The notes: a model not told the origin generated them from the letters alone. A DNA stretch of 64,000 bases from Augochlora pura (GCF_028453695.1 NC_135776.1:20738069-20802068), one strand, 5' to 3'; shown: positions 12,456 to 24,240, counted from the first letter of the stretch. Translations and numbers: made by a program.

Positions 12456-12610
12456 AATGCATTTATTTCGAGAACAAAATGAATTAACAGATTAATCAAA
12501 TTATTGTCCATAGCTGTTTACTACTTTTCCCCACCTCTCATAGCATATAGTACCTCTCATAGTATACAACACCCTTTTGATCCCACCACATACACAGCAG
12601 GAACACCGAC
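12456..12610 (-). mobile_element. Fragment of a decayed mariner-type transposase
   Basis: On the minus strand, 12603 down to 12556 translates to FLLCMWWDQKGVVYYE. This matches the block around the catalytic-domain segment (M)LCxWWDQxGVxYYE of mariner transposases. Continuing down, another frame gives GKVVNS, which fits the following G(E/K)TVNS segment of that family. The shift between the two frames coincides with a 19-bp direct duplication of ACCTCTCATAG (12533-12543 and 12552-12562). Stop codons follow and the rest of the transposase is unrecognisable. This is therefore a dead relic of a cut-and-paste DNA transposon, and I could not find its terminal repeats. The subfamily is uncertain; the block resembles irritans- or mauritiana-type elements. 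Confidence 0.75.
12533..12570 (-). repeat. 19-bp duplication inside the mariner relic
   Basis: ACCTCTCATAG is repeated with a 19-bp offset (12533 and 12552), and the bases between are partly repeated. It shifts the transposase frame by one base, which accounts for one inactivating lesion. Confidence 0.7.
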
Positions 12611-12639
12611 AAGTTGACTCAAAAAATCATAAAAAAATC

Positions 12640-13290
12640 CCAGGCCATTGTAGCCCAATGTACCTTCAAGCATCGTAAAGTAGACACTTTCAGCTTCAAT
12701 TTAAGCTACCTGCGATCAAAATTGCTCCACGGAAAAGTTGTTGACGCTCAAAGAATTCCTTTCAAATGCTACAATACATCCCGATGGATCAATTACTGGA
12801 AACAGAACGGCGATTCTTGATATCGTTACCTCTGATTAGCAAATTATCTGTCGGGATTTTCGAAGATGTTTGATTCAGCTATGAGAATTACAATATAGAT
12901 ACATGGTCGATCGATCGACCCGCCGGAATGATACTTGTTCGACAAGTGACCGAATTCCCTTGAAAGAAGCAGCCATCGAAAGCATTCTCTCGATTCAGCT
13001 GAGTACCATCGTCGAACAATTCCCCAGGCTCGCGTCGCTCCGTCGCGGCAGAAAATATTCAATCTAAATCGGTAATTACTCTCGGTCGCCGGCGTCGCCG
13101 GTGTCGCGAGGGATCAGGGCTGGCCTCGAGACCACGATTAACCAAATTCGCAACCGGATCGGGCCGTTTCCCGTGGCAGCGTTCGGCTGCCTCGGATCGT
13201 TGGCGGCTAAGCCGATGGTTAATGAGCGCCCGTGGAACGAAAAACTGCGGCTAAGGAAAGGGTTGATGGATCGTCGATTGAACCGGCTGT
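12640..13290. other. Non-genic stretch before the gap
   Basis: The first 200 bases may be further decayed transposon sequence, but I cannot align it. The rest is GC-mixed sequence up to the gap, with no gene recognised. Confidence 0.5.
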
Positions 13291-13390
13291 NNNNNNNNNN
13301 NNNNNNNNNNNNNNNNNNNNNNNNNNNNNNNNNNNNNNNNNNNNNNNNNNNNNNNNNNNNNNNNNNNNNNNNNNNNNNNNNNNNNNNNNN
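13291..13390. other. Assembly gap (100 N)
   Basis: Exactly 100 N, the usual placeholder for a gap of unknown size. The right edge is extremely G-rich, and a 25-base C run follows 51 bases later, which may explain why assembly failed here. Open frames drawn across it are meaningless. Confidence 0.98.
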
Positions 13391-13466
13391 GAGGGGAGGG
13401 GGTGTGGGGGGGGGGTGGTCGCGGTCGGTTGGGGGCGGAGGCCCCCCCCCCCCCCCCCCCCCCCCC
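13391..13466. repeat. G-rich block followed by poly-C (25 C)
   Basis: G runs of 4, 5, 10 and 5 lie at 13391-13440 and form a quadruplex-type motif. They are followed immediately by 25 C at 13442-13466. G-rich and C-rich arms side by side could fold on each other. Confidence 0.8.
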
Positions 13467-15150
13467 GCGTTTGACTCGGTGATCCGGCCCTCGAGAGGGC
13501 TCCGGGCAGAAAAGAGGGACAGGCCAGACAGATTGGTGGGTATTCTTGGCATTACGATGTCACGGCGGCGTTCAATTAGCGTTCGTTAGGCGGCTCCAGC
13601 CACTGAGTACGTCCTCAACGGGAGAGTAATTAACGGTATTAGTCGAACGAGCTCGATCGATAGAAGTCTCTCGTTGGAAGTCGAATAATGGAGCTTACGT
13701 TCGCAGCACGGGTAAGCCACTTATAACTGGACTCATGTCGAGCCATTTGCCCGGTCGTTCTACGGGGGCTCGCGATGCCCATTCCCGCACCGGTCCCGCG
13801 TTGTATACCGGCTACCACGGTTTTTCTACGCCCACGCATCGTTATCTCCTGCGGCGTGTGCTCCTCCGCCGGTCCGGATTCTTTTTTAAGCTGATATTGC
13901 TTCAGGAAAATATAAACCGTTGGATTAATTGGAAAATATAGGCTCGCGGCGTTCACGACCAAGTTAACTGCCCGCCTCATCGTTTATTCCGCGGGCTACA
14001 GTGATTAGACTTTCTTCGCGGCTTCGAATTTATCGCGGGAAACGCGCGATTTATATCTAGCGTTTATCTTGCGGCTGCGCTATCCGGATTTTTTCACGAT
14101 AATATTCTTCTTTCGGGAAATATCAACCGTTCCATTAATCCTAGCGCGTGTGCAACGCGTTGGATTAAAATACTATTAATACTTTGGACTCGAAAAAAAT
14201 TTATTAATTAACGAGATTTACCTTTCCTGGAATCCATAGAACGGACAATTAGATGGGAGACGCCCAGGTAACGTACAGCCGGAGAATCATTAAACTAAAA
14301 ATTGGCGCATCATGGTAATGCGTAGCACGTGGCACGAAAGAGCATCTGCCTGGTCGACGTACGTGTAACTTCTCATAACATGCAAATTTCCGGAACGTGT
14401 CGGACAAATTTCAAACAACAGCCACCGCCGGGCTATTTTAGCGGAGAAAACCGATGAACAAAAAAAAAATGAACGGAAACTGGCCGGTTTCCGTGATTCT
14501 TGGCAAACATGCTCTCGTTCCGCGTATAAATAATTGCGTGTTTGTACAATTGGGGAACGAATATTATTCCACGTAATTAATATCAGTTCGAGCGGATATT
14601 GTTGCAGTTAACCAATTAATTTTTTACCGTATTGTGTTACCGTTACAATCGGACCACTTCGTTTCAATTGTTTGCCTACATTTCAAGCTTTCGTCTTGTT
14701 TGTTCTATTTGCTGAACGACTGCGTATATTTCATTATTATTGCTAATCGTATGAATGAATATTAAAAATTGTCGATAAAATATAAAATGTCAATCTTTGA
14801 TAAATCTTTGATGAATGCTTGATGAATGTTTGATGATGCCGCCTTGGAGCAATCCGCCGCTGCGCTTTCGCGAGAACGACACTGCTTGCAAATAATTTCT
14901 TACATGCAGAAATATCTGTAAATTAATCCGCTGATAGCAAATTGGTTATCAGCGGCGACGTATTCGAACGCGGCCGATGGGAATCGTAGTCAGGCAATGT
15001 TCATAGCTGCACGATAAGTTCATCGAGGTTGGCGGCGCGGTCTTCGATCCGACCCGGGCTACGTGTAACTCATCCATAACCCGAGCCTGGGCGGAGCACG
15101 TGCCCCGTGTAAGCAAATAACTAGACGAGATTCGGATATAAAGCGCGGCC
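13467..15150. other. Non-genic stretch, AT-rich in the second half
   Basis: No gene is recognised. Small frames at 13639-13980 (minus) and 13735-13941 (plus) overlap one another. The AT-rich part holds the 11-bp minisatellite at 14793-14838 and nothing else visible. Confidence 0.5.
14793..14838 (+). repeat. 11-bp minisatellite, four units
   Basis: Four units near TCTTTGATGAA / TGCTTGATGAA run in tandem. The period matches the GC-rich minisatellite at 6707, but the sequence is unrelated. Confidence 0.7.
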
Positions 15151-15156
15151 GCGCTC

Positions 15157-15209
15157 GGGCTCTCTCGGGCTCTCGGGCTCTCTCGGGCTGTCGGGCTCGG
15201 GCTCTCGGG
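15157..15209 (+). repeat. (CGGGCTCT)n repeat with quadruplex potential
   Basis: Seven GGG runs are separated by CT-rich loops of 3 to 7 bases, which fits the G3+N1-7 quadruplex pattern. Open frames across it give Arg/Glu/Ser/Pro repeats on the minus strand. Confidence 0.8.
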
Positions 15210-17540
15210 CCACGCCGCCTTGTCCACTCTACGACAATCCCCCCAATCGATCCAGGAGATTGTTCGAGGAAGTATTGTCCCTTAAGAGCCCCGGCTACCG
15301 GTGTTCGATTGATTACGTAACCTCCCCCGTAACCTGTAAGCCCCGGCAAGCTTTAACCTTCGCCGGGGCGATTGCGAGCTTTGCGCGGCGGAGTTTGATG
15401 GAACGGTAGGATTAGGCAGCCGTTGTGTAGCATAGCGAGCGCGGACGTCGATGGATCGTGCAAACATACCGCGGGGAGCCAACACTGCCGCCAACACAGC
15501 AAGCCGCTTCACGGTGTCGCAGTCGACGTTCAAAAATCGAAAAATTCATTTCGGAAATTTCATACTTGCCCCCTTCGTGTTCCTTGCCACAGGTCGAATC
15601 GTAAACTAATCTAATTATTTCATGTCCTCGTCTGGTCCTTTAAAACTTCACATTTATCGCGTATGTTATGTATGTTACTGAACAGGCTTGTTCCAAACTT
15701 GATCAATCTTACAATTAAGCGCGCTTCTTGTAAAGCTTATTTTAAACTTCATGAAACTTAGCTATGTACCCAATCACACTTACTCGGAGCCTCATGAAAC
15801 TTGGCCATGTATCTGATGAAACTCGCTTCAAACCTGGTCAAGCATGGTTGAACGCGATTCAAAATGAACGAAAAATTGACGATCACCCAGGTTCGTTTCC
15901 TTCTTTCGTTCTCATCAAACTTTCGGATTTCGTCCGTTTGAAAATCTCCGGTGTACAGGCACGGAACGGAAAACAGCCCGATTACATTCTGACAGGAATA
16001 TCAGGCGGTCGGAGGATTTAATTACAGAAACCAGACCCTTGGTAACCGGTTTGCCGGCGGTTTAATTAATTTCAGGTCTTCGCATTACGTATGAGATAAC
16101 GCGTTGTACAACTGGTCGAGAAGGGTTGCGAGGTCGCGGAACGTGTCCACCGTCCAGGTTATCTTTTAATTAGTTTTCATTGTCCCCGATCACCGTGTAT
16201 AATCGCTTTGTCATTCGGATCCCCGATACACGATCGAAAAACATCGCGGCAGGGCGCGACGAACGGAGACGGGGGCTAGGAGACACGGCGCGAGCACAAT
16301 GGCGGCCGCGGAGTTCTCCGTAAGTTTAATTAACATGCGCCAGCGGCGCCGCGCGCGTCGACAAAGAGAGATTAGTATTTGCCAACAAACTGCATGATCA
16401 ATGTTCCCAGTTACGCGGCCGAAGCCCCGTGAAGTTTGACTATTACCGGGGCTCTTGTTAAACTGCGTGGGTGCGTTTCGGGTATCGGGCAGCCAGATAA
16501 GGTACAAGAACGTGTGTTCTTGTTAGCGTTAGATTAGTTGGTTGAGCTGGATGGGAATGAAGTAGCAAGTTTGCATCCGCGAAGCGATCGGAGGCTTGCC
16601 TGTAACGGATCATAGGGACCAAACCCCCGTTCCTCCAATTACTCGAGCCTCGTTATACAATTCTGTAACGAGGAGATCTTGTTAAAAATTTCACGGAATC
16701 TGTGCGTACGAGCGAGCTGAATCCCGCCGGTAATGTTCGCGCGCGTGGCGTGCGGCTTAGACGGGAACCAGTGTTCAATGAAGTAGTCAAAATTACCGGA
16801 AATGGCCAAAGACGATCGGAATAAGAAATTCCTATGTTTAAAGAACGAGACTATAAGTGGAACGCATCAGAGTTTGGCCAATATTTTACTTATCAATATG
16901 TATACATACTCAGCCGAGTAAAAATTGATCGAGAAAAGATCTATTCAAATGAAATTTAATTCGTCACTGTCAAGTGATTGTTCCGCTTGCGAAAGTTAAA
17001 ATATAGCGGAACGGATGTTGAAGACTGTCGATGTCATGGTAGATGTATCCGTATGGTGAAAGCCTCGCGCACAGAATGCCGTTCGATAAGCAAACCGCGT
17101 TTCGCGTTTCGCGTTTCGAGTTGACTTTTATGTAATCGCGAATGGGGCCGCTGTATTATCGAATAACGTGGCCAATTCTGTATCTTTGCACGCCTCGATA
17201 AGCTTCTTATCTCCAGACGATTCTGTTTGAGGCCGGAAAGATACGGGTCAGAGCCAAGCAGCAAGGGGAACGTGAATTCGATGCAAAGCAAGAAAATCGG
17301 GACACGCGAATCGACGAAACTGGGGTATTGCCCTTAGAAATCTTTTCATTGATATTATTTATTATTCGATATGGAAAATGATTCGCAATTTGCTTCAGAA
17401 TTCCTGGTACGAGTATACGGGAATCTTATATCAGTTCTGTGATCGTGTAGAGGAGACCGTCTTAACCTCTTGTTTAACAATTCAATGCTTCATACCGCTT
17501 GGAACGGTCAAAATATTCCACGCGACTCGCGAAAACAACA
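15210..17540. other. Non-genic stretch; GC-rich then mixed
   Basis: A short imperfect duplication with the core ATGAAACTTRGCYATGTA lies at 15751-15768 and 15794-15811. A heptanucleotide (CGCGTTT)3 is at 17097-17119. No gene, RNA or transposon is recognised. Confidence 0.5.
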
Positions 17541-17779
17541 TTCTCTACTCTACTAATCAGACCACAGCTGACATTCTACAATACTTAGCTCAGGCTGAAA
17601 TGTCTCCCCGAGGAAATGCATTTCCCGGTACAGCTGGCGGTTCTCTCATTCTACTTTGGTCATCTCAGACAGTCGTCCTCGCCACTGTCTGATCGGGGAC
17701 GGGTCCACAGACGATCCCCGACTATTCACCGCAACCGACTTCCATTCCATCTTCCCCGATCCCAATCAGTGCCGCGTCT

Positions 17780-17804
17780 ACGTGTACGCGCGCGCGCGCG
17801 CGCG
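17780..17804. repeat. Alternating purine-pyrimidine (CG)n tract
   Basis: ACGTGTACGCGCGCGCG-type sequence alternates strictly and is a Z-DNA candidate. It lies in a GC-rich island (about 17600-18250) next to a long CT tract. Confidence 0.75.
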
Positions 17805-18148
17805 GCTCCCATCTCTTTACTCTGGATCACTTTCTGTGTCCGCTCGATGTTTACTCCTAACGTGTCCCCTATCCCAGCCTCGTATCACTGCAAATCATTT
17901 CCAGCCTTCGGTCGAAGTCCCGGCAGCGCGTCGCGCCGGTTTCCCTCGGCTTCCAGACTCTCCGACATATCGCTTTACCGAGGTGAACGCCGCCGAGCCC
18001 CGGCGAGCGAGCGCGAGCACAGCGCACGAAAGAATCGTTCAAAACGTGCTTTACCGCTCGAACACGTATCTATACCGGGCTACGTCACGTGAAAGCCTCG
18101 AGCACTCCGAGTAAATACGTGCAGCCCCTGGCCCGGCCCGACCCTTCT

Positions 18149-18149
<1 letters not shown>

Positions 18150-18180
<31 letters not shown>
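18150..18180 (-). repeat. (CT)n microsatellite
   Basis: About 15 CT dinucleotides (GA on the minus strand). The Arg/Glu-repeat frames on the minus strand at 18051-18279 come from this tract. Confidence 0.9.
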
Positions 18181-18185
<5 letters not shown>

Positions 18186-18528
18186 CTCCCCGTCGCCCTC
18201 CCCTTTGCTCCGCGCTCGCTCCCTCGCTGCCGTGGATTCTGTGTTGGCGATATTCTGCAAACGAACGCTGTGTAACCAATAGGTTAATGCTGTTTTACTA
18301 AATTAAAAATCGTTCTACAACACTTTGCTCGTGGCAGCGAGATTCAAGTGATTTTGCTGTCTATAATATTCAGAGAAAATTATATATACACAGAAAATAA
18401 TAAATACCATTTAGAAATATTGGCTGATTCTTCTTCGCCAAATTACGGCACTTTAAATCGACCTGTCGCCAACATAGAAAAGTACGTGCGAAAGAAGAGG
18501 AAAAGTACTCGACTTCGATAGGAATCTG

Positions 18529-18562
18529 CAAGTGTTTCGAAACTTTTGGCCGGCAGTGTATA
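18529..18562. mobile_element. Possible Tc1-like terminal inverted repeat remnant
   Basis: The segment reads CAAGTGTTTCGAAACTTT, then TGGCCGGCAGTGTATA. Read outward on the minus strand it begins TACACTGCCGGCCAAAAG, which resembles ends of insect Tc1-like transposons and abuts a TA dinucleotide. A related sequence lies at 62975-63012. I found no transposase or opposite end nearby, so the assignment is tentative. Confidence 0.35.
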
Positions 18563-18876
18563 CGTCGTAAAATAATACGTATATTTTCGCGTATATTGTA
18601 ATTGGTAGGCCGGGTAATGCTCGGCCGCCGGTTTTTTCCCTCGCGAAACTTAATTAGAGAACACTAGCGGACTCCCCGTTCTTCGTTTCGCGCATAGTCA
18701 CGGCAAAATTTACTCCACCGAGTTGTATTCAGCCGGGAAGAACAGCGCGGCAGTGGTCGTTCCAATTGGATTCGGTGGCAGTGCGGTGCATACCGTCCAA
18801 ATTACATTCCGGAAGCGTGGCGAAGGAAGCAGGGACGTTGCCTTTTTTTCCCGACCTGTTCAACGGCGACACATCC
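18563..18876. other. Non-genic stretch
   Basis: This connects the possible terminal repeat to the first hairpin element. I see nothing specific in it. Confidence 0.5.
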
Positions 18877-18880
18877 CGGT

Positions 18881-18947
18881 CCCAATCGAAGCATTAGCTG
18901 CTCGCGACGATTTTAGCGATGCTTCAAGGCGTAACGATCGCTTTATA
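18881..18947 (+). repeat. Dispersed hairpin element, copy 1
   Basis: This is a 67-bp unit beginning CCCAATCGAAGCATTAGCTG and ending CGCTTTATA. Arms GAAGCAT (18888-18894) and ATGCTTC (18919-18925) are perfectly complementary with a 24-base loop. It differs from copy 3 (51835-51901) at 10 of 67 positions by my count, all transitions. Weaker similarity continues about 40 bases into AT-rich sequence. I cannot name the family. It could be a short non-autonomous transposon fragment or a conserved non-coding element. Confidence 0.75.
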
Positions 18948-20390
18948 CAAGTCGTTGAGTTCGCCTTATTTTTAAAAAAATATATAGCGACGATTGAAAT
19001 GTCAAGGAGGTTCAGGAAAAATATCTTTTAACTTTCTGTGTTGAAGCTTATATTTAAATTCTATAAATATCTATGTTATTATATTAATAATTTGTAACTG
19101 TATATAACTTTACAATAGCTGTACAATAAAATTATATAATTTATATAATTCTTATACTATTGAGAGTAAAACTTAAATAGAACGAAATAAAATTAATGCG
19201 ATCGAGTAAAATCGAAACGGATTTGCAAAAATAGTTGCATCCCTATCTCTCTCTCTCTCTCGCCCTCTGCAAAAGTTCCGAGAGATTGGACGGTGTAAAA
19301 AGCAACACGTAATGGTATTCGACGAGAAACATTCTGCCGCGCGCGCGCGGCTCATTCAGCCGGATAATGGTAGATCCAGTTCGTATTCTCCGGCCTTCTT
19401 CCCTCGTTCCGCTTTTCACGTCAGATTCGTACTTTGTTTCGCGGAGAACTTTCCGTCGATACGAACCTACCACGAATTTAAAGTATTCCACGGTCGATCA
19501 TTTGTTCTCGTTCGTATAACGGTCTGGAATCGAATGCCAGGATGCCGGGGAAATACTTAGAGAGCCTGAAACCGTGGCGCGAACTACAGCGATGCTAAAG
19601 TGCCCCGGGTCCTCTTCGAACGGTCCGATTTATTCCCCGACGTTCTCCTTAAATTAACACTGGCGCGACGGAATATTTCCATTGAAAATTTCATCCGCGA
19701 GCAAGTTCAACGTTATTTGTAATATTTACGCCGAAAAACATTATTGTTTCTCCATTCGCTTCGTTATAGTTCTTAAGGTGTTCCATTCTAAAAATATCAA
19801 TTTTTTTCAAAGACATTTTTGCTGACCTGTTCATAATTTTGTTATTACATTCTTCGATCCAATAAATTCATCATTAACCCGTTTCAATTCCCGCGAGCAG
19901 TTTTAACAGGGTTGCCAGGGATCTTGTAACTGGTTTATGTGTATACTTCCGTCTTCCAAGGAGCATATTTCCGGCTCGACGATGGAACTCGACCTATAAA
20001 AGCGTGATACAGTTAAGACCTAGCAATTAAGACACGGGACACACGTAGTCGCAATCGCGCCGCAATTATGTTGCGTTTCAAGACCCGTGGAAAACGCGAA
20101 ATTACCGTCGTACGAGCGATTACGACGTCTCGCGTTCTACGCGACGAAAGTTGATACGGAAAATTGAATTTTTTCGGTACCTTAGATTCTCCATTCTCGC
20201 GCGAATTGTGCTGCAATTTTTCAAGTCGAACACGGTTCTTCTTGCGATTTTTTTGTAACCGGAGAACCTATAATTAATAGAATACGTGAGCAGGAGAATC
20301 GAGGTAACCAACGTTTAATGGGTTAAAGTGAGACACTGTACAATGTTGCTTCATTTCTGAAATTCCACTGTTTATTCGAGAGTTATAAGA
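18948..20390. other. Non-genic stretch, largely AT-rich
   Basis: 19030-19190 is strongly AT-rich. A (CT)n tract lies at 19245-19260. TATAAAAG at 19995-20002 is TATA-like but unsupported. No gene is recognised. Confidence 0.5.
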
Positions 20391-20737
20391 TTGGAGAACC
20401 GATCGGTATCGCTCGTCGTAGCTTCCCAATTCTCCTATCCAGACATAAAATCTCCGAACTCCGTGAAAAGTTATCGCTCCTTCGAACTGTTAGTCATCTC
20501 CGGCGTCTTGCTGATCGCAATCGTTGCGGAACAAGTTCCGGTCGTATTGTCGTCGTCGGGTTTAATGTTAATTGAAAGTCTGCCGCGTAAGATCGTCATC
20601 GAGTTTCCCGAAAACTCGTATATCTCCCCCATTCGATCCGGTATATCGCGGCGTCGAGCCGGAAGCTGGCGAACGGGTACGCCCGACGTCGGGATGACAA
20701 GTATCGCCGTTTCTTTGCCGTAAATGCGTCCACGGTT

Positions 20738-20768
<31 letters not shown>

Positions 20769-21240
20769 TACGTTAGCAATTCAGGCTTTTTAGCACCCGA
20801 CGCGTATTTCCCGTCGGCGCGGCGCGCGACAGTCCACGCCGGCGATAAAACAGCGCGGTTCCAGGGGGTTATTCGCGCTCGCCGTGGAAGATCCGGCGTA
20901 GGTGTTTCCCGCTCCAGGGACACGCCGCTCGCGGAACAAACCGGTTTCTCTTTCCGCCGTGTGCGCAAAGGAAATTAAACGATTCCGACCTATTTGCTCG
21001 GCTCGCGCCGCGCGTAACGCGAGTCGGTCTCTGGCTCTCGAGGGTCCACACTTCACGGTTTTTACGCGGGGCCACCTCCGCCTCCCGCGCTGTTCGGCCC
21101 GAAGACATTTAAAGAAATGGCCGCGCAGCCGCCGACGCTTGATCCGGTGGCGCGGAAATCTCGAGAGGAATGCTCGCGAGATAGTTAACGCGGCCACCGT
21201 CGCCGGATTCGAGATAATTATGAAGATTCGTCCGAGACTC
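20391..21240. other. GC-rich island with overlapping spurious frames
   Basis: Open frames overlap on both strands (for example 20902-21447 plus, 181 codons, and 20790-21197 minus, 135 codons), as expected in stop-poor GC-rich DNA. A (CCGCCA)n repeat lies at 20738-20764. No domain is recognised in any frame. Confidence 0.5.
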
Positions 21241-21276
21241 CTCTTTCTCTTTCTCTTTCTCTTTCTCTTTCTCTTT
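21241..21276 (-). repeat. (CTCTTT)6 hexanucleotide repeat
   Basis: Six perfect CTCTTT units. They give Lys/Glu repeats on the minus strand and Leu/Phe repeats on the plus strand, so frames here look artificially protein-like. Confidence 0.9.
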
Positions 21277-23400
21277 GAAGAACTCTCTTCCCACTTCTTT
21301 AACTACTTCAGCTTTTTTCAGGCTCGCCTCGCGATCAGCCACTTTATTCCACTTCGTTTCGTTTTTCTTGTTGGATGCATCCTTCAAACTGCAAATGTTA
21401 TGGGGCGTTACAGCGTCGGCGATATGGCGCGACGATTGAATAAGTAAATATCAAAAATTATAATAATAATAATATCAATTTAGATTGGACTTACAGTATT
21501 TCGCCAAGTTTTAAAGCAGCCCTGTTCACACATTTTTCTTTTCAATAGACGCATAACAGTTCCAACCCCTTCCACGACGACTCCGTCATGAAATCGGACA
21601 AGGATTCCAATAGAATTTCATTCGTTTCGTTGTAACGTAGTTCGGGCAGGAAATAAATCATTATATTGAATTCGCGACCTCTCCCCGAGCCAAGAAGAAT
21701 TTCGAATTTTCCGATAGTTTCGCGTTCGAATAATCAGCCGGCTGTTCGCGATACAAAAGCTTTTTAACGAGGTGGTTTATAGGCGGAGTTCCCAGGCCTG
21801 TTGGGCGAATCTCGAACGCGAACGGGGCAACCGTTTCGCTCGAACATCGGGGGGCGACTTGTTGTTCATTGTACCGCAGGTTTAATTATACGACGAGTTC
21901 GTGCATCGTCGATCCCTGGCTTATCGAAGACAATCGGGTGGCGCCCATGGCTCGGTCTGTTTCTCTTTGTGGCGGGGCCTGGTCTCGGAAATCGTCTCTC
22001 GTTTGCATGCGAATTTCTATACGCGAATAAAACATCCTGTCCCGGAGGTACCGGGGATCCGCGCGGCGACCGACGAGCTATAATAGCGATCGTCGGCGAA
22101 CTATGGGACAGAAGTTATTGGAAATGAATGGGAGTGAATCGAAGCGGTCGTTGTTCCGCCTTTGGTAACCGCCGATCGATGCGCAAGTGCGCTGCTATTG
22201 TTGCAAAGACTCGGTTCGCGAATTATTCGATGCGTAAATGGTTCCGCGTGTTGCTCCCGTGATCAACAAGTTCGAGGACTCTGTTCGAATCGACCAGTTA
22301 CAATGGAACCATCACCGAAATATCGCCTACGCAAATGCCGATTATGTGACGCCGGTATAATTGTCTTTCGAACGTATCCCTCTTTTACCAGCAAGTTAAT
22401 TTATCGATAGTAAAATTGCCGAGCAACCGAAACAATTCGTTTCCAATTTTCCGGGAGAGTTGGAACAGTCAATTTTGTTGAAATTCCTCGCAGCTTGTTT
22501 TTGTTGCAATGACAGTCTCGTAATGCTGTGTCCCCGATAACAATTTAGCGACTGTCACTGCTCATTATAGTCTCCCGGAAATTTCAATCATGCGCGAAGA
22601 CAGACATCTGACGATCACTCCCTATTCACTTTGATAATTGGACGGAAGATTATCATCGCTACGCTTCTGCTCTACAGTGTGCGCTGTGTTAACGATTAAT
22701 GTAATAGTCGCGGCGCTAATTGAGTCCGTTAATAACATCATTACCATGATCTTAATTGATACATTATATAATGTTCCCATATTAGAACGGCGGTATAAGA
22801 TCATTGCGTATCAGAGCCTCCAAGTTAATGCGCCGTTAATTAACATCGCAGATTACATCTGAATGATAAATTACTTTAGTTTTGATCTGATTACGCGTTA
22901 GCAGCAGCTTGTGATCAAAGAACGCTACGATCAAGAGAACATTCCATTTCAATAATTAATTAAAAAAGGAAAAGATTATCCACTCAAAAGTTGCTCCAGC
23001 CACCACTATTTCCGTCGATTGGACCAGAAATTTCTTATTGCCATAGAAAAAATAATCTTGCGCGCGAACTATCATAACCCGGAGATCCACGAAGCATCAA
23101 AATCATCTGCTAAACACCGAATTAGCCTCCCTCATCTATTTGGCAGGAGAAAATCCGGCCGGCAAGACTACGTTACCGCATTATCCTCCGGCATGCGAAC
23201 CACCAAACATTTCAGCTAATCCAAGCCGAAGATCGGGCGTAATGCTCGCCGCGAGCCAGACCAAGCGGAACTGTGCATTAGCCGGATCGCGAAAATTCGT
23301 TGTTTCCGTACAGACTTACGGCCGATCTCGAGGCGTCAACGTGCAAACCGCGTTTCGCAAACTCGCCCCTCTGGAGATAATAAATCAAGCGGTTAATGCC
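21277..23400. other. Non-genic stretch, mixed composition
   Basis: I see no repeat, gene or RNA signal. The AT-rich part around 22620-22860 has a 74-codon frame with no recognisable domain. Confidence 0.45.
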
Positions 23401-23411
23401 GGTTGCGGGGG

Positions 23412-23462
23412 TAGGCAGAGCAGGCAGAGCAGTCAGGCAGGCAGGCAGGCAAGCGGGCAAGG
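23412..23462 (+). repeat. GGCA/GCAGG simple repeat
   Basis: Imperfect GGCAGAGCA units are followed by four clean GGCA/GCAG units and then degenerate GGCAAGCGGGCA. Confidence 0.75.
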
Positions 23463-23568
23463 CATACCAGCCCAGGTTAAGCAGAGGTTCGGGCTCGCTA
23501 GCAGCAGGCTTGCGAGCTTCGAGGCTAAGCCCTCTCGGGCTTCCGAGCCCGACTGCTCATTGTCGGTG

Positions 23569-23620
23569 ACGCACGTGCGTGCGCGTCGCGCGTCGCGCAT
23601 CGCGCATCGCGCGCGTGTGG
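23569..23620. repeat. CG-rich 7-bp repeat, Z-DNA-type
   Basis: CGCGTCG, CGCGTCG, CGCATCG and CGCATCG follow ACGCACGTGCGTGCG. Most of the tract alternates purine and pyrimidine. Confidence 0.7.
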
Positions 23621-24120
23621 AAGAGTAAACGCGTGTACACGGCCGAGCACGTATGCGCCCGAGTGAATTATGCGCTCGGTCCCCTTGTCCACCGTCACCC
23701 CGTAAATTTACATCGTCCACCCGTACCAACTGCAAACCCTTCCGACTGTCCTACCTGCGTCTCCGATACCTGTCTCTGTGTGCGCAACCACCGCCTCCTG
23801 CTCCTCCTCCTCCCGACGACGTACCTCTACGTAAACCGTACACGTGTCGCGTCCCGGGCGCAGTTGCAACGTCTTCCACCGAGACTGCTTGATGGAGCTA
23901 CGAGCCTCCGAGCGACGGGATCCCCGCCGAGAAAGTATAGGACCTGCTTGAGTCGGACCGTGAGTTATTGTCTCACGGCCTCCGCTAAATAAGATGTTCG
24001 GCGCCGGTGATGCATTGCGGCCGCCGCTCCTCGATTCCGAATTGAACGCGGATTTCATAGAAATATCCGTTCAAGAGATTTCTCCACACGTTTAAGGCAG
24101 GAGCGTATTGATGTCATATC

Positions 24121-24240
24121 ACCGACCTATACTACTTGTACGACCATGTCACAGCCCTATACTACTTGCACGACCATATCCCAGCCCTATACTACTGGCT
24201 AACCACTGTGCAGCTCAGTGCTACTTGCTTGTACTACATA
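24121..24240 (-). repeat. 30-bp minisatellite array, minus orientation
   Basis: Three exact 30-bp units (24121-24150, 24151-24180, 24181-24210) and a partial fourth follow each other. On the minus strand they read GTCGTACAAGTAGTATAGG, the same core as the plus-strand arrays in the right half of the window. Confidence 0.85.

Noticed and set aside
12640..12700. Second, plus-strand mariner match near PGHCS
   Set aside because: Only a few residues fit, with stops around, and it is opposite in strand to the solid match. Probably chance.
17545..17590. Additional minus-strand minisatellite unit
   Set aside because: AAGTATTGTAGAATG resembles a degenerate unit, but it is too diverged to list as a feature.
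19995..20002. TATA box TATAAAAG
   Set aside because: No initiator, GC-rich core or exon follows at the expected distance.
20902..21447. 181-codon frame in a GC-rich island
   Set aside because: Overlaps long minus-strand frames, and part of it is the (CTCTTT)6 repeat.
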